Of a stretch of DNA of 15,677 nucleotides, positions 6,995-13,966 are shown piece by piece. Numbering within the stretch: the stretch's first letter is position 1; the number at the start of each line of letters is the position of its first letter. Under the pieces are notes generated by a model. That model did not search any database. It had not been told where the DNA came from and was given only the letters and a program-made list of their open reading frames with translations. Origin of the DNA: PALSA-607 sp036509315 (GTDB taxonomy: Bacteria; Actinomycetota; Actinomycetes; Acidothermales; Acidothermaceae); the NCBI GenBank assembly GCA_036509315.1, contig DATCFU010000028.1, forward strand, positions 1 to 15,677, given 5' to 3'. Both the position numbers and the translations under genes were made by a program.

Positions 6995-7828
6995 ATGACC
7001 TCCGTCCCGGCTCCCAAACTGACGCTGAACAACGGGGTTCAAATTCCTCAGCTGGGATGCGGCATGTTCAAGGTCGCCGACGCGGAGACGACGGTGAGCG
7101 TGGCCCTCGCAGCTGGGTACCGGCTCATCGACGCTGCGGCGTCGTACGGCAACGAATCCGGAGTCGGTTCGGCGCTCGCGGCCGCCGCCCTCGACCGCTC
7201 TGAGTTCTTCGTCACGAGCAAGGTGCCCAACTCGGCACAAGGCCGAAGTTCCACGCTGCGGGCTTTCGACGAGACGGTCTCGCGGCTCGGTCTCGACTTC
7301 GTCGATCTCTACCTCATCCATTGGCCCGTTCCGGCGAAAGATCTGTACGTCGAGACGTGGGCGGCACTCGAGGAGATCTATGCGTCGGGTCGCGCCCGTG
7401 CGATCGGGGTCAGCAACTTCAGGGCGCAGGACCTCGACCGGCTTGCACAGCGTGCGGGGGTCGTGCCCGCCGTCAATCAAATCGAGCTGCACCCTGGCTT
7501 CGTCCAGGATGAGCTTCGGTCCCTTCATGGGTTGATGGGGATCACCACCCAGGCGTGGAGTCCACTCGGCAGAGGGTCGGCGTTACTCGGGCAGCCAGCG
7601 GTCACGTCGATCGCAAGGGCCATCGGGCGAACCCCTGCGCAAGTCGTCATCCGGTGGCATGTGGAGGAGAACCACGCGTTGATTCCCAAGTCGACGAACG
7701 CCAGTCGCCTCGCCGAGAACCTCGACGTGTTCGACTTCCAGTTGTCGCCGGAGGATCACGCCGCTCTGAGCCGCTTGACGGGTCCGGGCAGGGTAGGGCC
7801 AGACCCAGACACATTTGACTTGCACTGA
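6995..7828 (+). CDS. Aldo/keto reductase (2,5-diketo-D-gluconate reductase-like)
   Basis: A 277-residue soluble NADPH-dependent carbonyl reductase of the AKR superfamily, close in pattern to the bacterial AKR5/diketogluconate reductase group. The full catalytic tetrad is visible: D46 and Y51 (RLIDAAASYGNE), K76 (TSKVPNS) and H109 (YLIHWP). GVSNF and VNQIELHP follow at the usual spacing, and IPKSTNASRLAENLDVFDF near the C-terminus matches the NADP-binding loop. The ATG at 6995 has GGAGG 7 nt upstream. The substrate may be a keto acid or keto sugar produced or used by the following operon; this is inference. It has its own promoter with operator 2. A possible second promoter for the next gene begins in the 41-nt gap after it. 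Confidence 0.92.
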   Translation: MTSVPAPKLTLNNGVQIPQLGCGMFKVADAETTVSVALAAGYRLIDAAASYGNESGVGSALAAAALDRSEFFVTSKVPNSAQGRSSTLRAFDETVSRLGLDFVDLYLIHWPVPAKDLYVETWAALEEIYASGRARAIGVSNFRAQDLDRLAQRAGVVPAVNQIELHPGFVQDELRSLHGLMGITTQAWSPLGRGSALLGQPAVTSIARAIGRTPAQVVIRWHVEENHALIPKSTNASRLAENLDVFDFQLSPEDHAALSRLTGPGRVGPDPDTFDLH

Positions 7829-7835
7829 TCATCAG

Positions 7836-7860
7836 GTAGCGAGCACATATCGCTCGCTAC
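7836..7860. repeat. 9-bp inverted repeat, candidate autoregulatory operator of the XRE-cupin gene
   Basis: GTAGCGAGC (7836-7844) and its exact complement GCTCGCTAC (7852-7860) are separated by 7 nt. The right arm overlaps the TACGCT -10 box of the next gene by three bases. The position suits autorepression. A transcription terminator for the reductase gene is the alternative, but no T-run follows. Confidence 0.6.
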
Positions 7861-7863
7861 GCT
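7858..7863 (+). promoter_or_regulatory. -10 box (TACGCT) of a leaderless XRE-cupin transcript
   Basis: TACGCT ends 6 nt before the GTG at 7870, the same spacing as TACACT before the GntR-family gene at 2530. There is no Shine-Dalgarno sequence before this GTG, so the mRNA likely begins at the start codon. No clear -35 box was found. Confidence 0.5.
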
Positions 7864-7869
7864 GCCCGA

Positions 7870-8478
7870 GTGGGAGTCAACGGCGCCGACGCGACAAGCG
7901 GTCCCGCTTTCACCCTCGGGCCCCGCATCCGTGCCGAACGCGTCGCGGCGAACATCTCGCTGCGCGAGCTCGCGCGCCGGATCGAGGTTTCGGCCAGCCT
8001 GCTCTCCCAGATCGAGCGCGGCCTTGCCCAACCGTCGGTCAGCACTTTGTGGGCGGTCGTTGCGGCGCTCGACTTCTCGTTGGATTCGCTGTTCGATCCG
8101 CCGGCCGAGCCCGGCTCGGCGCGACGAGAGTCGTCGCCGACACGGCTGCTCCGAGCCGCAGATCGACGGGTCATCGAGCTCGACGGCCATGTCCGATGGG
8201 AGAGATTGACGCCGTCGAGTGACCCCGACGTGGTCTTCGCGTTCGTCACGTATGAGCCGCACCAGCCCTCAGAGGGGGCGCCACCCGCTGCCACGCACCG
8301 GGGCCGGGAGTACGGCTACCTCGTCAGCGGGCGGCTGCTCATTGAGGCCGACGGAACGGAGTATCGACTTGGTCGGGGGGATTCGATCGTGCTCGATAGC
8401 CAGCTCCCGCATCGGTTCCGCGCGATCGGCAAAACCGCTGCTCGCGCGGTGTGGTGGAACCTCGAGTCGCCGCGGTAG
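7870..8478 (+). CDS. XRE-family transcriptional regulator with C-terminal cupin sensor domain
   Basis: A 202-residue regulator. An N-terminal lambda-repressor-type HTH covers about 15-72 (ISLRELARRIEVSASLLSQIERG). A cupin domain at about 120-198 has H143 and E147 (THRGREYGYLVSGRL) and a second motif GDSIVLDSQLPHRF with H181. This architecture is common for local regulators of amine, amino-acid and organic-acid catabolism; the cupin would bind the effector. The GTG start at 7870 is supported by the -10 box 6 nt before it and by the HTH beginning soon after. It is the first gene of a tight plus-strand cluster that continues to 11107, and it probably controls that cluster and itself through the inverted repeat at 7836-7860. 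The ligand is unknown. Confidence 0.9.
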   Translation: MGVNGADATSGPAFTLGPRIRAERVAANISLRELARRIEVSASLLSQIERGLAQPSVSTLWAVVAALDFSLDSLFDPPAEPGSARRESSPTRLLRAADRRVIELDGHVRWERLTPSSDPDVVFAFVTYEPHQPSEGAPPAATHRGREYGYLVSGRLLIEADGTEYRLGRGDSIVLDSQLPHRFRAIGKTAARAVWWNLESPR

Positions 8479-8488
8479 CGTGTGCCGC

Positions 8489-9379
8489 GTGTTTAATGAA
8501 ATTGAACGCATCGGAGTCGCCGGCCTCGGCCAGATGGGTGCCGGCATCGCGACCCGGCTGCTCGACGCGGGTTTTGCCGTGTTCGGATGGAACCGCACCC
8601 GATCGAAAGCTGAGCCATTAATCGACGCCGGAATGACCTGGGCCGACTCACCTCGTGAGTTGGCGGCGAGTACTGACGCTGTCATCACGATGATGACGAG
8701 CACGGAAGCCATCCAGGCGGCCGCCGAGGGACCCGACGGCATCCTCGCCGGGCTGCAAGCTGGAGCCATCTGGGCTGACGCGAGCACGATCGCGCCCTAC
8801 ACGAGCATGGCGATCGCGAACACCGTTGCCGCCGCCGGCGCACGATTCCTCGACTGCCCGGTGTCTGGCAGTCCTGCGACGCTGGCCGCTGGTGCTCTTT
8901 CGATCATGGTCGGCGGTGAGCGCGAAGCATTCGACCGGATCGAGCCAATGCTGCGTGCGATCGGCCCGAAGGTGACGTACATCGGCCCCAACGGGCACGC
9001 CATTTTGACCAAGGTGGCCATCAATCTTGCGCTCGTTGCATCGGTGACTGCGTTCGCCGAGGGAATCGCGTTGATCGAGAAGGCAGGCGTCGACCGTGCG
9101 GCCGCTGTCGACGCTGCCCTGAAGAGCGTCATCGCCTCGCCGGTAATCGGCTATCGTGCGCCGCTACTCGTCGACGACACGGCGGTCTTTGCCGACGTCG
9201 TGTTGCAGCAGAAGGATCTGGTGCTCGCACAGGATCTCGCCAGGCGGCTCGGCATGGCCGTTCCTGTGTGCGCCGCAACCAGCGAGATGCTCAGTGCGGC
9301 CCGCAGCTCTCCGAGCGCGAACCGTGACTTCATCATCAGCGTGCATGAGGCATATCGCAGACTCGGAGGCATGACGTGA
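8489..9379 (+). CDS. Beta-hydroxyacid dehydrogenase (3-hydroxyisobutyrate dehydrogenase / tartronate-semialdehyde reductase family)
   Basis: A 296-residue NAD(P)-dependent dehydrogenase interconverting a beta-hydroxy acid and its semialdehyde or keto form. Visible features are the Rossmann motif GLGQMG at 12-17, WNRT at 34-37 after the second strand (the Arg favours NADP(H)), the substrate-binding DCPVSG at 122-127, catalytic K175 and N179 in GHAILTKVAIN, and an all-helical C-terminal domain with QQKDLVLA. The start is ambiguous: GTG 8489 (VFNEIERIGV) fits family N-termini, while GTG 8480 would add three residues. Neither has a clear ribosome site, so translation probably depends on coupling to the regulator stop at 8478. 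Its 3' end overlaps the cupin gene by GTGA (9376-9379). The exact substrate is not deducible. Confidence 0.9.
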   Translation: MFNEIERIGVAGLGQMGAGIATRLLDAGFAVFGWNRTRSKAEPLIDAGMTWADSPRELAASTDAVITMMTSTEAIQAAAEGPDGILAGLQAGAIWADASTIAPYTSMAIANTVAAAGARFLDCPVSGSPATLAAGALSIMVGGEREAFDRIEPMLRAIGPKVTYIGPNGHAILTKVAINLALVASVTAFAEGIALIEKAGVDRAAAVDAALKSVIASPVIGYRAPLLVDDTAVFADVVLQQKDLVLAQDLARRLGMAVPVCAATSEMLSAARSSPSANRDFIISVHEAYRRLGGMT

Positions 9380-9795
9380 CCAAGCCCGCCTTCCGTACCA
9401 CGATCGAGCAGGTACCGCTCGAACCTGGCCTCCGCGCCGACGAGGGCTGGATCGACATGCAGGTGCAGTTCCTGATCGACAAGCGAGCGGCGGGCAGCCA
9501 TGACCTTGTCGTCGGCAGGACCGTATTGCCGCCGGGAGCACGCCACGACCGGCACCTGCACCCCAACTGTGACGAGTTTTTGGTCGTGGTCGCCGGCAAA
9601 GGCGAGATCTATACCAATACAGGGCGCGAGCCCTCCAAGGCGGGCGACGTGATCTACACGCCGCGCGGCAACTGGCATGGCTTCGACAACACCGGCGATA
9701 CCGACGTTCTGCTGATTTGGGGCTGGAGCGGGGCGGGCTCACTCGAGGACGCCGGCTATGAGATACCGAGCCACGACGTCGTTTTCGAAGCGTGA
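9376..9795 (+). CDS. Single-domain cupin protein
   Basis: A 139-residue conserved beta-barrel protein. Both cupin motifs are perfect: motif 1 from G54 to G73 with H60, H62 and E67, and motif 2 from G90 to N105 with P96, G98 and H101. The three His and one Glu should bind a divalent metal. Single-domain cupins of this kind serve as isomerases, decarboxylases, dioxygenases or sugar-acid binding enzymes; the sequence does not decide between them. The GTG start at 9376 has GGAGG 6 nt upstream, inside the end of the dehydrogenase gene, and overlaps that gene's stop by GTGA. Its own stop overlaps the next start in the same way. It therefore probably performs a step on the same metabolite as the dehydrogenase and the hydratase. 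Confidence 0.85.
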   Translation: MTKPAFRTTIEQVPLEPGLRADEGWIDMQVQFLIDKRAAGSHDLVVGRTVLPPGARHDRHLHPNCDEFLVVVAGKGEIYTNTGREPSKAGDVIYTPRGNWHGFDNTGDTDVLLIWGWSGAGSLEDAGYEIPSHDVVFEA

Positions 9796-10481
9796 GCGCT
9801 GACACTGCACGGCTGCGCTCGGGGATGCGCGTACAGCTCGCTCGACGTGACGACGCGGCCCGAGAAGGAGTACGGCAGGTCGGTTGGAAGCTGGGCTTTG
9901 GATCACCGTCTGGTTTGGAACTGCTCGGTCTTGACCGGCCGCTAGTGGGATTTCTCCTCGAGACCGGCCTATTGCCCGACGCTGCCCTCGTCGACATCGC
10001 CGGCTGGACCCAACCCGTGCTCGAGCCGGAGATTGCCGTGCACCTAGGGCAAAGGGTGGAACCGGATGCGTCATGGGATGACGTACGGGCGGCCATTCGA
10101 GGCTACTCAGCCGCGATCGAGTTAGCCGACCTCGACCGGCCTCCTCGTGACGTGCACGAGGTCCTCGCAGGCAACATCTTCCATCGGTGTTTTATCGTCG
10201 GGACTATTCACACAGAAGTGTTGACGGCCGCCGACCTCGCCATCTCCGCATCCATCGATGGTCGTGAGGTGGCCTCAACTCGCGCGCCGCAGGAGCTCAC
10301 CGGTGAAGTGATCGAGATCCTTCGACTGACAGCCGAGGGATTGGCAACCTACGGCGAGAGCTTGCGAGCTGGCGACGTCGTGCTGACAGGGTCGGCGGTG
10401 CCGCCGTTGCAGGTCACTGCTGGCATGCACGTGGGCACCCAGACCGACCGTCTAGGCCCACTCACGGTCAGCCTTATCTAG
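9792..10481 (+). CDS. FAH-superfamily 2-keto-4-pentenoate hydratase (MhpD/HpcG)-like protein
   Basis: A 229-residue member of the fumarylacetoacetase superfamily. This group hydrates 2-oxo-pent-4-enoates or decarboxylates/hydrolyses related 2-keto acids with Mg2+ or Mn2+. GWKLGFGSP at 31-39 corresponds to the GxKIG signature of MhpD-type enzymes. The metal-ligand acids appear as E78 and E80 (LEPEIAVHL) and E110 (SAAIELAD); the C-terminal GDVVLTGSAVPP matches the active-site loop. It is somewhat shorter than typical MhpD (about 260 residues). The GTG start lies in a GTGA overlap with the cupin stop. No ring-cleaving dioxygenase gene is in the window, so assignment to an aromatic meta-cleavage pathway would be speculative; action on another enolisable 2-keto acid is equally possible. 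Confidence 0.85.
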   Translation: MSADTARLRSGMRVQLARRDDAAREGVRQVGWKLGFGSPSGLELLGLDRPLVGFLLETGLLPDAALVDIAGWTQPVLEPEIAVHLGQRVEPDASWDDVRAAIRGYSAAIELADLDRPPRDVHEVLAGNIFHRCFIVGTIHTEVLTAADLAISASIDGREVASTRAPQELTGEVIEILRLTAEGLATYGESLRAGDVVLTGSAVPPLQVTAGMHVGTQTDRLGPLTVSLI

Positions 10482-10495
10482 CTTAGGGAGATCAC

Positions 10496-11107
10496 ATGCC
10501 ACGGATCTCGTATCCCGACCTCACGACGATTACCGACTCGACGCTCGTGCGCTACCTCGATGACTCGCAGCGGTTCGGCACGCCAAGGCTGGAGAGCCAG
10601 GCGTTGCGAGCCCGCGTGCCGGCCGTGCTAGAGACCTTCAGCGAGTCGTGGCAGCGGGTGTTTCGCGAGGGCGTTGTCGACCATCGGATCAAAGAACTGG
10701 CGCGCGTGTTTATCGCGCTGAGCCTCGACTGCGGCTACTGCGCCGGTCAGCGGTCGCACCTCGGTGCGGAGCAGGGACTGACGGAACGCCAGTTCGACGA
10801 GGTCCTTGAGTTCCGGCGGTCGACGCTGCTCACCGAGCGCGAGAAGGCGGCGCTTTTGTGGGCGGAGGCCATCGCATGGGACCCGGGCTTGGCAGACGAC
10901 TCGGTCTGGGCCGCATTGCATGAGCACTTCAACGACGACGAGCTGGTCGAGCTTGGCTACTTCATCGGTCTGACAATGGGGCAGCAGCGCTTCCTCAAGA
11001 CCGTCGGAGTTCAGCACGGTGACTTGGCGTACGTAGGTACGGCCGGTCTTGCTCCCGACGTCGCCGAACGACTTGAACAGCAGGCCAACGCCCAGCCGGC
11101 AACTTAG
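10496..11107 (+). CDS. Carboxymuconolactone decarboxylase / AhpD-like family protein
   Basis: A 203-residue all-helical protein of the CMD/AhpD fold. The signature E-x11-C-x2-C is present as E67, C79 and C82 (KELARVF..SLDCGYCAGQRSHLG), followed by H88. With the CxxC pair such proteins often act as thiol-disulfide or peroxide-reducing enzymes (AhpD type); without further motifs a lactone decarboxylase role is less likely but not excluded. A second repeat with HFNDDELVELGYFIGLTMGQQRFL near 142-166 completes the fold. AGGGAG lies 5 nt before the ATG. It is the last gene of the plus-strand cluster, 14 nt after the hydratase gene. Its TAG stop overlaps the convergent transporter stop within TTAG (11104-11107), leaving no room for a terminator between them. 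Confidence 0.87.
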   Translation: MPRISYPDLTTITDSTLVRYLDDSQRFGTPRLESQALRARVPAVLETFSESWQRVFREGVVDHRIKELARVFIALSLDCGYCAGQRSHLGAEQGLTERQFDEVLEFRRSTLLTEREKAALLWAEAIAWDPGLADDSVWAALHEHFNDDELVELGYFIGLTMGQQRFLKTVGVQHGDLAYVGTAGLAPDVAERLEQQANAQPAT

Positions 11108-12579
11108 GCTTTACGGCCGCCGCGCAGGGCGTCGCCAGAATCGACCGGCAGGCGTATTGCTGCGACAAGCGCGCAAAATACAGCTACGCCGAGCACGCAG
11201 AACGCAAACCGGAAGCTGTCTCCGTGACCCACGATGCCGGTGCCGACCTTGAGGGAGATAACAGCGAGCGCGACGCCGAATGCTTGCGTCAGCTGTTGAA
11301 TCGTTGAAGCAAGCGTATTCGCCTGGCTCATCGACGCCTGATCGATGTCGGCGAAGGCGATCGTGTTGTACCCGGTATACCCGATCGAACGGAAGACGCC
11401 GCTCAGGGCGAGGACGCCGATGAGCAGCATCACGTTCGTCGATGGCCGCAGGAGTGCGCAGCCGATCAGTGTGAGCGTGGCACCGGCAGTCGTCGCGACT
11501 AGCACAGTTCGAAACTTTGCAACTCGCAGCAGGGGAGTGGTTGCCGGCTTGATCAGCAGGTTACCTAAGAAGAGGAACAACAGTGTTGATCCGGCCCGGG
11601 CCGGGGACCACCCGAAACCGTCCTGGAAGAGCAACGGGAGCAGAAATGCGGCGCCGTTGATGCCCACCCGAAATGCAGTTCCACCCACCGCGGCGGCCCG
11701 AAACGTTCTTACCCGCAAGGCGTCGAGTGGGACGAGCGGTGATCGAGCCCGCAAGAGATGGACGATTGCGAACGTTCCGACCGCCACAGTCACGCACCCG
11801 AGCACAGCCACAACCGGCCAGGACACCGTCGGTGAGCCTAGGTCCGCGGCAAGCACGACAAGGCAGCCGAGCGAAATCGCGGTGCTGACAAAACCGATCC
11901 AGTCAAGTGGGCCGGGGTCGCCACGCGCCTGTCGCGGCATGATCCGCAAAGCGACACCAAGCGCGACGATTCCGAGTGGCAGGTTGATCAGGAAGATCCA
12001 CGGCCACGTTGCGTACGACGTGATGAGTCCACCTACCGCGGGCGCCAATACAGGAGCGACAAGCGCGGGCCAGGTGAGGTATGCGACGGCCTTGATGATG
12101 TTGGATTTCCCGGTGGCCCGCAGGACCACGAATCGTCCGACCGGCACCATCATCGCTCCGCCCGCGCCCTGCGCCACCCGCATAATGCTCAGCTCGGTGA
12201 GGTTGGTACTGAGGGAGCAGAGCACCGACGCCACCGTGAAAAGAGCGATGGCGAAAAGAAACGGCTGCCGCGCACCGCGCCGCGCAGCCAACCAGCCACT
12301 CACCGGGATGAGCGCGGCGACGGTCGCGAGGTATGCGGTGGCCGTGATGCCGATTTGCGACGACGTCACGCCGAAAGATCGGGCGATGCTCGGTGCGGCC
12401 GTAGCGACGATGGTGGCGTCGAGGTTCTCCATGAAGAGCGTGCCTGCTACAAGGAATGCGAGAGGACGCATCTGCCAGTCGTCGGCATCGGCTGTTGTAC
12501 GGCGAGCCACCTGATGGGCCTCCGTCATCGCGCCGAGAGGCAGGCCGGCTGAGCTCGAAAGTTGAGTCTCGCGCGCCAC
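11104..12579 (-). CDS. MFS transporter, DHA2 (14-helix) type
   Basis: A 491-residue inner-membrane proton-coupled transporter. The DHA2 motif LDATIVATAAPSIARSFG lies at 53-70 in helix 1, and a motif-A-like loop GWLAARRGARQPF follows helix 2. About 14 hydrophobic segments run to near residue 475. A hydrophilic N-terminal stretch of about 38 residues precedes the first helix, so the start could also be ATG 12528 (474 residues); neither GTG 12579 nor ATG 12528 has a good ribosome site. Most characterised DHA2 proteins are drug exporters, but members inside catabolic clusters also import acids; the location beside enzymes and the shared operator argue for substrate uptake here. It is divergent from the M24-like gene, with operator 3 between them. 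Confidence 0.9.
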   Translation of the reverse strand: MARETQLSSSAGLPLGAMTEAHQVARRTTADADDWQMRPLAFLVAGTLFMENLDATIVATAAPSIARSFGVTSSQIGITATAYLATVAALIPVSGWLAARRGARQPFLFAIALFTVASVLCSLSTNLTELSIMRVAQGAGGAMMVPVGRFVVLRATGKSNIIKAVAYLTWPALVAPVLAPAVGGLITSYATWPWIFLINLPLGIVALGVALRIMPRQARGDPGPLDWIGFVSTAISLGCLVVLAADLGSPTVSWPVVAVLGCVTVAVGTFAIVHLLRARSPLVPLDALRVRTFRAAAVGGTAFRVGINGAAFLLPLLFQDGFGWSPARAGSTLLFLFLGNLLIKPATTPLLRVAKFRTVLVATTAGATLTLIGCALLRPSTNVMLLIGVLALSGVFRSIGYTGYNTIAFADIDQASMSQANTLASTIQQLTQAFGVALAVISLKVGTGIVGHGDSFRFAFCVLGVAVFCALVAAIRLPVDSGDALRGGRKA

Positions 12580-12608
12580 TAGTTGACGAGCCGCGAGCGG
12601 CCGATGCT

Positions 12609-12637
12609 ATTCTAACAGCAATCGTTTGCATACTGAA
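12609..12637 (-). promoter_or_regulatory. Predicted promoter of the MFS transporter gene
   Basis: On the minus strand TTCAGT (12637-12632), a 17-nt spacer, then TAGAAT (12614-12609). The spacer consists of 2 nt, the 12-bp operator core and 3 nt, exactly as in the flavocytochrome promoter. The -35 is weak. On the plus strand a TTGCAT at 12626-12631 might serve the M24-like gene, but its -10 is unconvincing. Confidence 0.45.
12617..12630. promoter_or_regulatory. Operator 3: core GCAATCGTTTGC
   Basis: The core at 12618-12629 is the exact reverse complement of operator 1 (GCAAACGATTGC). Around the central CG five of six pairs are symmetric; symmetry stops outside the core. It sits between the divergent transporter and M24-like genes. 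Confidence 0.6.
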
Positions 12638-12685
12638 GCAGCCCGAGGTCTACGCGGGCCTTCGCGAGAAGAAGGGGGAAGCTAG

Positions 12686-13966
12686 ATGTCGGATTCCTCC
12701 CTCTCGGCAGCAGACGCGGCGATCTTTCGCACCCCGCAGATCCCTGCCCCCGGACACGGTTCGGTCGACTACGAGATGCGCGTCGACATGGACCGACTGC
12801 GTTCGTACCGGCTCGGGCGTGCACGTGCGGCGCTTGAGGCGAGCGACTGTGGCTCGTTTCTCCTCTTCGACTTCTACAACATTCGGTATGTCACGCAGAC
12901 CTGGATCGGCGGGGCGCTCGGCGACAAGATGACCCGGTACGCGCTGCTCGCCCGTGGCGCCGAGCCGGTGCTGTGGGACTTCGGATCCGCCGCAGCTCAC
13001 CATCGCTTGTACGCGCCATGGTTGAAGCCGGAGAACTGCCGGGCCGGAATGCTTGGTCTGCGCGGAGCGATCGCCCCGGACGCCGGCCTGATGCGGTCCG
13101 CGATCGCTGAGATCCTCAGCATGCTGACCGCGCAGGGCCTGCACCGTGCACCCGTCGGAGTCGACATCGTCGAGCCGGCCTTCCTGTTCGAGATGCAGCG
13201 ACAGGGTCTCACCGTTGTCGATGTCCAGCAGAGCCTGCTCGACGCTCGTGTAATCAAGTCGGCAGACGAGATCATGCTGCTGGCGCAGGCGGCTGCCATG
13301 GTCGACGGCGTCTACCAGGACATCGCGGACGTGTTGAAGCCCGGTATCCGTGAGAACGAGATCGTTGCTCTCGCCAACAAGCGGCTGTACGACATGGGGT
13401 CTGATCAGGTCGAGGCTATCAACGCGGTATCCGGCGAGCGGTGCAATCCGCACCCCCACAACTTCTCTGACCGGATCATCCGACCCGGAGACACCTGTTT
13501 CTTCGACATCATCCACTCCTACAACGGATACCGGACCTGCTACTACCGGACGCTGAATGTCGGGTCGGCCACCGCTTCACAGCGCGACGCGTACACAAAG
13601 GCCCGGGAGTGGATGGACGCATCCATCGCGATGGTCAAGCCAGGCGTGGGTACCGACGCGATCGCGGGTGTGTGGCCCGCCGCTCAAGAGTTCGGGTACG
13701 AGAACGAGATGGCGTCCTTCGGCCTGCAGTTCGGCCACGGACTTGGTCTCGGGCTGCACGAGCGACCGATCATCAGCCGGCTGAACTCCTTCGACAATCC
13801 GGTGGAGCTTGAGGTCGGCATGGTGTTCGCCCTCGAGACGTATTGCCCCGCGACCGACGGATTTTCTGCGGCCCGTATCGAGGAAGAGATCGTCGTCGCA
13901 CCGGACGGCCCTCGAGTCCTGACCCGATTCCCAGCCCAGGAGTTGTTTGTTGCCAATGCCTACTGA
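12686..13966 (+). CDS. Creatinase/aminopeptidase P (M24)-fold hydrolase with an incomplete metal site
   Basis: A 426-residue protein with a creatinase N-terminal domain (about 38-185, including LLFDFYNIRYVTQ) and a pita-bread M24 catalytic domain (about 195-420). Of the five usual metal ligands, D274 (GDTCFFD), H351 (FGHGLGLGLHERP), E384 (VFALET) and E399 or E400 (ARIEEEI) are present. The second aspartate, expected in GYxxDxxRT, is replaced by C285 in GYRTCYYRT. This rules out simple assignment as a prolidase. Creatinase itself is metal-free, and the DMSP lyase DddP is a divergent member with a similar N-terminal pattern, so a non-peptidase C-N or C-S cleaving role is plausible. AGGGGGAA lies about 5 nt before ATG 12686. 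It overlaps the following aldehyde dehydrogenase gene by 11 nt, so the two probably act in sequence. The substrate is unknown. Confidence 0.82.
   Translation: MSDSSLSAADAAIFRTPQIPAPGHGSVDYEMRVDMDRLRSYRLGRARAALEASDCGSFLLFDFYNIRYVTQTWIGGALGDKMTRYALLARGAEPVLWDFGSAAAHHRLYAPWLKPENCRAGMLGLRGAIAPDAGLMRSAIAEILSMLTAQGLHRAPVGVDIVEPAFLFEMQRQGLTVVDVQQSLLDARVIKSADEIMLLAQAAAMVDGVYQDIADVLKPGIRENEIVALANKRLYDMGSDQVEAINAVSGERCNPHPHNFSDRIIRPGDTCFFDIIHSYNGYRTCYYRTLNVGSATASQRDAYTKAREWMDASIAMVKPGVGTDAIAGVWPAAQEFGYENEMASFGLQFGHGLGLGLHERPIISRLNSFDNPVELEVGMVFALETYCPATDGFSAARIEEEIVVAPDGPRVLTRFPAQELFVANAY

Noticed and set aside
6872..7528. Upstream extension of the flavocytochrome frame
   Set aside because: The frame stays open but runs antisense through the aldo/keto reductase gene and the promoter region. 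A strong SD marks the start at 6871.
9792..11107. Assignment of the hydratase and decarboxylase-like pair to an aromatic meta-cleavage or protocatechuate pathway
   Set aside because: No ring-cleavage dioxygenase, cycloisomerase or CoA-transferase gene is present, and the CMD-fold protein has the CxxC motif of AhpD-type proteins.
11345..12514. Long plus-strand open frame (389 codons) opposite the MFS transporter
   Set aside because: It is rich in Thr, Ala, Arg and Pro with no domain pattern, and the minus-strand frame encodes a clear 14-helix transporter. This is a high-GC shadow frame.
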